The translations under genes were made by a program, and so were the position numbers. From the NCBI GenBank assembly GCA_034401795.1, contig CM067369.1, forward strand, positions 85,135,129-85,199,128: DNA of 64,000 nucleotides. Reading direction: 5' to 3'. How positions within the stretch are numbered: position 1 is the stretch's first letter; every line of letters starts with the position of its first letter. Source of the stretch: Chaetoderma sp. LZ-2023a. Its lineage: Eukaryota; Mollusca; Caudofoveata; Chaetodermatida; Chaetodermatidae. Below are positions 56,748 to 64,000 of the stretch, in pieces. Under the pieces are notes generated by a model. The model was given only the letters and a program-made list of their open reading frames with translations. It was not told the origin of the DNA and did not search any database.

Positions 56748-56760
56748 AATGAAAATGCAA
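56255..56760. repeat. Tandem repeat D, third array, with (GAT)n tail
   Basis: Two to three Repeat D units ('ttgggtgcagtatgattaac', 'gaccttgatatttgacc') followed by (GAT)n at 56690-56750. Confidence 0.8.
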
Positions 56761-56804
56761 TCACTGGCAGATGATGCGGAGAGTATCACAATTCACCTTT
56801 CCAG

Positions 56805-57320
56805 AGTATCCATCCATCATCAGAGCTCGTATGACATCATAATCAGCTCAGCGCGCATATGATGATGTCATAATCATTAAGTCACAAAGGGTTCCATATA
56901 GACCGTCATCAAATCTCAAATGGTCCGACATGTTGTATGAATTGTATGTATTTGTAATTCTTTGATATTTAATAAACACGCTGTTGAATATTTTGAAACT
57001 AATTTGACTGGGCGCTGTTGCTGCCTTAGGCAGCAACAGCACGCAGTCAAATTAGTTTCTAAATATTCAACAGCATGTTTATTAAATAGCAAAAAATTAC
57101 AAAAACACACAATTCATACGTGTCGGACCATTTGAGATTTGGTGATGGGCCATATGGAACCCTTTGTGACGTAATGATTAGGCAGCAACAGCACCCAGTC
57201 AAATAAGTTTCAAAATATTCAACCGCTTACCTGTATTTTTAGTCAGGGTGCTCAGAGAGCGATCGATCCCAACATGAGTGAGGTGTGGGTGGAGCTTAAC
57301 TAGAGATGGGCGGGGTATAG
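56805..57320. repeat. Repeat A copy, near complete, strong central palindrome
   Basis: 56975-57080 is an almost perfect inverted repeat centred near 57028 ('gctgttgctgcctt/aggcagcaacagc'), flanked by 'cattaagtcac' and 'catatgatgatgtcataatc'. A second partial core follows at 57180-57225, with the distal flank to 57320. Confidence 0.8.
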
Positions 57321-57523
57321 ATCAAACCAGAAAGGTCCATTCTCACAAGTCTCAACATCTCAAAGATTTGGTTGATTTTGGCCTTTGACAGTTTGATTCC
57401 AAAATCAATACATTTCTTCAGGACAGAGTACACATTCACATAAGTTAGCCTAATGTTGCTGAAATCCAAATACAGGGAATTCATAAATAAAAGCAGACAA
57501 ATGACTATAACCACGACATATAC

Positions 57524-57697
57524 CTTGCAGTAGACAAAAAACTGCTGATTGGGGTCTGGAGCGATACCGCGGGGGTCGCCAGCACGACCATTCTGCAGGA
57601 TGGAAGCAAACTGTAGCGGGTATTTCACTGATTCAAATAGCACTGTGTGGTCTGACTGAACATGCACACGGAATTCACAAAATGCACCACCTTTGCC
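57524..57697 (-). CDS. Host gene exon 2: beta-trefoil-like domain, first part
   Basis: 174 bases, phase 0 to 0, acceptor ATCTTCAG, donor CAAG/GTATAT. It begins GKGGAFCEFRVHVQSDHTV and continues with LFESVKYPL and PNQQFFVYCK. The alternating hydrophobic pattern and the V.FESV..P / F.VY repeat fit a beta-trefoil (FGF/fascin-like fold) as found at the N-terminus of some invertebrate PLAT proteins. Ligand unknown. Confidence 0.87.
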
Positions 57698-57829
57698 CTG
57701 AAGATAAAAGATAATAACTGTTATCTGTGTACGTGTGAATATAGGATGGGAATATACTTCTTTCCTATGTTAATATGCCAAGACTGATCATACAAGAAGA
57801 GGTTAAGACATACTACAATAATGGGATCT

Positions 57830-58375
57830 ATTTCTAGCCATCCCATGCCCATTTCTAGCTAAGCTACACCCATTTCTAGCTAAGCTACGCCCATTTCTAT
57901 TTAAGCTACATCAACATTTTACTTTTACGTGTGTTGGGATTGATTTATATACTGTGAATCTAGAATTCCCGGAATCGCAATTTCCAGGTAACTATACATG
58001 TAAGTTGCGGAATATTTTGAAACCTATGGTAGCAACAGCTCCCAGTCAAATTTGTTTCAAAATATTCAACAGAATGTTTATTAAATTGCAAATCCATCGG
58101 ACATACAATTTGTACAGTCGAGGGACTGTACAGACTACGGACTAAGTATTGTTGTACGAATTGCATGTCTTTACTACTTACTAAACATGCTGGGCCATAG
58201 ACAGCAACAGAATCCAGTCAAATTAGTTTCAAAATATTCAACAGCTTACCTAGTTTTCGAGAAATTGATAGTTAATGAGTTCAGGGATCAATCAATCTTA
58301 ACACGGGCAAAGCGTGGGTGGAGATTAGCTAGAGATGGGTGGGGCATAGCTAAAACTGGATTCCTCCACTGAGTG
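57830..58375. repeat. Two further Repeat A copies
   Basis: 57830-58075 (flank with triplicated 'cccatttctagctaagcta') and 58140-58375 ('gtcaaattagtttcaaaata', 'gcgtgggtggagattagcta'). Upstream of host exon 2. Confidence 0.75.
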
Positions 58376-60057
58376 ACATATCAGCTCCTCCATTACAACT
58401 AAGACTGTTTTATGCATTTACTGGTCAGAATTGTACCAGAGATTAACACAGAGAATGTATATCATGCACCCTCACCCGGCCACCCACACTCCACCTCACT
58501 TGCTCTGTATTCTATGTATTGTCTTGTATACTCTTGTCAAAATTTGCAGCTTTAGCCTTTGAAATGTTTTCCTTTTCGAACGCAAAGCAGGTGCTATATA
58601 ACATTGAATCACCTCCAGAGTTATAAGACTATTAAATGGAAGTGAAATCGATGGAAGCCATTGACAGATACAATAAATAAAGTGGGATAATAACAAACTT
58701 TAATTCTTCAATAGCATAATTTTTTTAAACCCAGAGAATCATCAACACAATAGCACTCATTGACAAAGTACAGGATACTTTAGTAATAATAACGCAAAAT
58801 AGCCCAGATAAAGTAAAATAGAGGTCGAGATTCTGATGCGTTACATTTAAAGTTACATGGGCAGTACAGTTGTGGGAATAACAGGTATGGAGCCGACAAG
58901 GTTTGTAACACCTTGAGGCAAACCAGCAAGGAATCAGAAATGTTTGTACTTTGATGGTTGTTTCAAATAGACACAAATATAATATTAGCTACACCAGTGT
59001 TTAGCCGTGAGTACAGGCTGTTACCACACGCACAAACATTGTATTTCCCAAGAACAACGAGTGTTTGCACGTGTGGTAACAGCCTGTACCCATGGCTAAA
59101 CACTGATGCAACAAATTTATTATGCCCTCAGACATCTGAGGGAGATATTTTATCATAATGTGACATTTATATAAGCAATTCATGAATTAGACATCTCAAC
59201 ACCGAAGCCAAACGCAGTTAAATCTGTCCATAACTGATGTAGCATGGACCATTATAGCATAGACAATAAAGGCTAAAAGCACTTAATGTTAATATCATCC
59301 AGTTCATGTGACGCTTCAGTGTCAGATTTGTTGATGTCATTAGCAGCTGTAGGACGTGGGTTTGCTGAAGCAGGAGTGTCCTCGTTGTTTGTAAATCTAG
59401 CTTTTGTACACAGATATATGCATATTGCATAATCCATTCCATATTGATATGTTGATTAATGTAATTAACAAGCTCGTCATGCTTAAAGATGAGATATGGT
59501 TGGCAGATCAATATTCTCGGGTTGTGATGAAATATGCAACAGTTTGATGGTAATTAATTCACCGTTTTGATAGCTATGATAAATTGATCACTCTGTCGAG
59601 TATTAAATTTGTTATATAAGCGGGATGCACAGCCTTGCTGCAGTAACGGCACCCAGGCAAATTAGGTTCAAAACATACAACAGCTTTCCTGTATAGTTGT
59701 TTTGAAATTGAGACACTTGATTGTCAAAAATGCTGATCTTAACCAATCAAATAACAGCATGTGGTCATGTGACATTACTGAGGGGTAATAACACTTGATA
59801 TTGGGCCCAGAGACTGTGCCCTTGATCAATGGATGCACTGATATCAAATTCAATATTGGTCCCCTGCGCCATTGACTAATAGGTGCCCCAATCTCAAATT
59901 CAATATTGCCATTACATCTACATAATATTTAGAGATTTTCAATGAGTTTCAATGTATTGAAATATCATTGTGCATAAAGGCTGATGAGGGCATACATATA
60001 CAGCACATCAGTATAAAGACACGTACGGTAGAAGTGCCAACAATCCCATTCAAGCAT

Positions 60058-60120
<63 letters not shown>

Positions 60121-60242
60121 CACATGCACGCACACACGCACGCACACTCATAAGAATGCACACAGAGACCTATATTATTATAATATATACATATAATAAT
60201 CCCTATTTCAAAATCTTCATCTATTGATAATAGTACTTATAC
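58376..60242. other. Intron 1
   Basis: It contains a 111 bp hairpin (58995-59105), a Repeat A fragment at 59640-59700, and a (CACG)n microsatellite at 60055-60130. A minus-strand frame near 59262-59400 (NNEDTPASANPRPTAANDIN, then DDINIKCF and stop) is hydrophilic and unexplained. I do not call it a gene. Confidence 0.45.
58995..59105. repeat. 111 bp hairpin
   Basis: The left arm 'cagtgtttagccgtgagtac' plus 'aggctgttaccacacg' is mirrored by 'cgtgtggtaacagcct' plus 'gtacccatggctaaacactg', with a loop of about 25 bases. Only one copy is seen in the window. Confidence 0.8.
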
Positions 60243-60266
60243 CTGTAGAATTACAAAATCATTCAT
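60243..60266 (-). CDS. Host gene exon 1: start codon, 8 codons
   Basis: It encodes MNDFVILQ and ends CTACAG/GTATAAG. An in-frame TAA lies three codons upstream (60273-60275) with no AG acceptor between, so the ATG at 60266 is the natural start if this exon is real. Exon 2 continues in phase 0 as GKGGAFCEF. The length is too small for certainty, but frame, donor and sense of the joined peptide agree. No clear TATA box or initiator stands out upstream. Confidence 0.5.
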
Positions 60267-63165
60267 TATTGGTTAAGTATGGTGTCAGACTTAAAAGCAT
60301 GTGCATAGTGAAATTGTGTTGGTAAATCAATGAGTGTTGTGCCATTACTCCTGAAACCGGCCAAAACTGGCACATACAGTGGTTGGGAGGAATGTCCATT
60401 TGCAGGCCAAGAGAAGACTGTTTTTGGGAATTTACCACTGGAATGTCTGGCTCGGTTACCGAGCCAGTCATTCCAGTGGGAAATTCTCACAAACAGTCTT
60501 CTCTTGGCTTGCAAATGACCATCCAATAAGCAAATATTTAGATTTTCAACGTAAATGGTTACCCTCAAATTTGTTTTGAAAATTTATAACTGGAATTACT
60601 TACTTGGTTATCAAGTGACTAGTCAGTCATTACAGTTAGAAATTAAAAAAAAAAAAATTCTCTTGGAGTGGTCTAGATAAATGTACATTTGCAGACCAAA
60701 AGCCATTAGGGCTGACTTGAGCATTAAAGGGATAAATTAACGCTAACAAGCCATTAAGTTCCAGAAACACGAAAGATTGCGGCTCTTTAAAATGTTGTTA
60801 AAGGTCCATTAATTGTCAACTGACTACCTGTCACTAAGCAACACAAAATTTTGTCTCCTAAAACCATATCCTCTAACCAGAAATGTAGCTCAACTTTACG
60901 GCATTGCAATGAACCATGTAACTTGACTTCACACATATAATTTGAATTACACAGACTAGACTAGACTAACCAGAGAAAGTCTATCTATAAACTTCTCTTC
61001 GGTGGCCTTGATAAATGTCCATTTGCAGAGCAAAAACCATTAGGGCCATTAGTGACCATGACCTTTAAGCTTTTTACACCAAATTCATTGTGTCATACTG
61101 TTATGCGCTCTCATTATAAGAAAATAAGTGTACAAGTTTGCCTCCAGTATGCTTTTACCTGACATATAAACTTATAAGTTGAGCCAAACACATGTTAATG
61201 TTGAAAAAAACTGTTACCAAATATACCAAATAATGTCCAAATTGATGTAATCCATTTTTCGTTTGTGTAGTATTTCTCAAATATTTCTGATGCAATCTGT
61301 CTTCTGTTTGCGCAATTTCTTTGATGTTGCTATATTCTTGATAGAAATATAACAAAAGTGTTTACACAACAAGATGGGTTATGTCAAACAAATTTGGTTG
61401 ACCCAAAAATGGGCCACGCAGATTTTCAATTTAGACATGCCTCTCAAGGACAGTTACCTAGACCTATTGACACCATGGTCATTGTGTCAATCCCTCTCAT
61501 TAGAAGGATGCATGTGTTCAAGCCTAGGCCCAGTCTAAATAACCAAACAGAAGATTGTCTTTGAAATGTTATCACTGATATGACTAGCTATTTCAGAGAC
61601 CAGTCGCGTGAGAGACTTTATTAGAGTCAAATTGTGAATATGTTTATAAGTATATTAAGAACATCAGTCAGATCCAGTTATGCAGTTACAATAATCAGAG
61701 TATTGTCACATGATATAAGTCTGTCTCTCATGCGCCTGCTCTGAGGAAGCACATACATGAGCACATTAGTAAATTAATTGTGTGAGCTGATTAATCGAAC
61801 AGATATAGTTAATCTCTGCCATGAACGATTTTCTTGACAGCAATTTGTGCAAAAGGCGATCAAACTTATTTTAATAGACATCATAGGCAGGGCTTCATGA
61901 TATTCCAATATTATATCGAATACTGGTATCATAGCGATACCGTTAGTCATTTCGATATGAAATTGCTGATACTGAAATATTGAGATACATGTATAACATA
62001 AAACCAGTATATAACATTCTGTTTAGGCAGATAATCTGCCTTCTATTAGCAAAATTCACCAGTAAATCTGTCTAATGAGATAAGCGACTGCTCTTCATTT
62101 CAGAAAATGATATTTTACCTGTATTTAGTAACCACACTTAACATTTTTTTATTCATCGGGACCTGTCAAATTGTTGTTTGGAGTTTAGAGAAATTGATAC
62201 CGTTAAATTCCGTGTATATTGAGCACTTTTTTGCTCAAATTACATGTTATAAAAAGCTCCTGCGCACTATATACAAGGATAAATATTTGTCACATTTTTT
62301 TCCTCAGAATTTTTCGTCAGAATCACAAAATTCAGAGCTGAAAATGTGATTTTATGGATCGGGAATCAGTCGGGAATAACGATCGCATTCTAACATGTCT
62401 ATAATGGTACTAATAGATCGTTGAAATGCCTTACTACTGTCTAAATACTGTGTTATACCTTTATTAAATATCATAGTGTTGTAAAATGATCAAATAAACC
62501 ATCATTCAACTTTTTTACAACGCCATTGTTTCCTGTAATTTGTTCTAAGTTATATATATAAGGGGAGGTTACTCTTGTCTTCCCAAGTTTAACATAGAGA
62601 TGTTTAAAATCCATAGATTGCTACACAGATACGGACATAAATGTGTTAAAAAAATAATGATAGGGCCGATGTTTTTCAAGGCGATCTAGCATTTACATAG
62701 ATATAGAAAGGAATGTTTTCTATGTGCTAAACGGCACAATGTTTTGACCAATCGGCGGGCAGGATGATTTTGATTGACAGGTTAAGGTTAAAGGTCACAG
62801 CTGTCAACGTATGACGAAGTAACTATGGAAACGAAAGGATGAGAATAGAAAATCATTTCAAATTGAGGATAATTTAATTTATTTAATAAACAACGCGTGG
62901 AATAAACTAGATTATAGCATTCAATCCTCATCCACTTACCCCCACCCCACCCGCACTCAAACCCTACCCACAATTGATCACTGTCGATTTTGTAAACGTC
63001 AGGCGGTCAGCTCTATCACCTTTGTTTATTGTACTTCTGACCGCGTTAATCCACCCACCCCGCCCCACCACCTGACTACACTGCCTGTGAACCGAGTATT
63101 GAAACCACTCATCTACTGCGTCGCCATATGTGATTGATCAAAATCTCATGGGCTCGCCTTTGATA
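60267..63165. other. Upstream region of host gene
   Basis: It holds a Repeat B copy (60340-60560) with a near-perfect hairpin, a small inverted repeat at 60580-60640, Repeat D units at 60870-61560 and otherwise AT-rich sequence. The region between about 61560 and 63165 shows no gene, known repeat or clear promoter, apart from a C-rich stretch at 62935-62970 and 63050-63070. Confidence 0.5.
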
Positions 63166-63690
63166 TAATTATCAAAATAATTACCGGCACTGTTAGTGAG
63201 CCAAAATGGATTTGAGTAGGTTTTTTTTATTAAAATAGATTTTATTCTCTCAAGTATCAGCGCACAACTCATATTTTATGAATTGAAACAAAATAAATAT
63301 GCAATTTTTATGTTCTAACGACCATTTATGTTAATGAGCACTGCTCAAATCAAATTCGGATTCTAACCTGTTCTGATGGAAATTATATTTGTATTTTTAT
63401 ATCGTTTTATATCGTTCAATAAAGTTTAATACAAAATATTTGCTAAAAGTGTATGCAAATAATATTCCCGTGATTAAACAACAGAGTAACGCACGCCACA
63501 AATGGGATTTTATAAGGAAAGCGTATTCGACACGCAGTAAGTCATTGATTCTTTTGTTACCAGTTTTCGTTCACATGTCTCTCAATCTTACTGCGCACTA
63601 TACACGGAAAGAAGGTTTTTTCAGGCCGATTTTGGTCAAATTTAGGGGTGCGCACTATCCACGATAGCGCAATATACACGGAAATTAACG
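63166..63690. repeat. Dispersed repeat, copy 2 (matches left end of window)
   Basis: Same orientation as 1-495, with small insertions (for example 'tttaatacaaaatatttgct' near 63423-63450). Similarity fades after 'gcgcaatatacacggaa'. The final bases to 64000 are AT-rich with no feature seen. Confidence 0.8.
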
Positions 63691-64000
63691 GTAAATTAAC
63701 GATTACTGCTACGAAAATTGGCTATTTATAAGAATGCACTTTTCGCAAAAAATAGAATAAAACTTATTTTAATTAACCTCATAGGACAGGGAATGGCTAA
63801 AAATGTCTAAACTCTTCCTTTTCTTGAGCTACTATTTTATAATTTCGGCCCATTGTTTGCTAGAAAATCACAATTTCAAATGGATATTTTGCGCAATATC
63901 TTATTTCAATTACTATAGCTTGGTTAGTTAGATATTTTCCGGAATTGTACAACTCTGTAGTGACTGCTCAATGGCCCAAGTAAAGAGGAACTGACGGTAT

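Noticed and set aside
62107..62349. 80-codon plus-strand membrane-like protein
   Set aside because: An AT-rich stretch gives hydrophobic codons by chance; no motif, no splice context and no homologous copy in the window.

Overview
The window is animal genomic DNA. Short exons with GT..AG borders are separated by kilobase introns full of retrotransposons, MITE-like hairpins, satellites and microsatellites. The domain mix (beta-trefoil plus PLAT, DIRS-type and LINE elements) and repeat load suggest a marine invertebrate such as a lophotrochozoan or non-vertebrate deuterostome. I cannot fix the phylum from the sequence. No bacterial operon, phage, CRISPR array or rRNA is present.

One host gene explains all the convincing cellular coding sequence. 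It lies on the minus strand, enters near 60266 and runs off the left edge. Fifteen exons can be joined with consistent phases and consensus splice sites, giving 2523 coding bases (841 codons). They encode an N-terminal beta-trefoil-like domain, a Glu/Pro-rich linker with ten-residue repeats, three PLAT/LH2-like domains and the start of a fourth. The closest named family I recognise is LOXHD1 (lipoxygenase homology domain protein).

The introns form a layered record of insertions. At 536-16180 a LINE (A) is split by a DIRS-like tyrosine-recombinase retrotransposon (2641-15354), which is itself split by a younger, apparently intact DIRS-like element (7185-14194). A third, decayed DIRS-like copy sits at 30982-37488. 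A second LINE type (B, about 26298-30360) carries a 1 kb inverted-repeat insertion. Further LINE A-type fragments lie at 45513-46405 and 52340-53560.

The rest is mainly families of TTAA-flanked palindromic elements, a repeat family with CRE-like palindromes, two tandem-repeat families of about 145-175 bp units, a 3.25 kb minisatellite with a 34 bp unit, and simple repeats. The outer ~500 bp at each end of the window are copies of the same dispersed repeat.

The most interesting feature is the young DIRS-like element. Its internal complementary region matches both outer ends exactly. Its Gag/recombinase frame stays open through the whole overlapping RT/RNase H gene. A zinc-binding N-terminal module is separated from Gag by one in-frame TGA.
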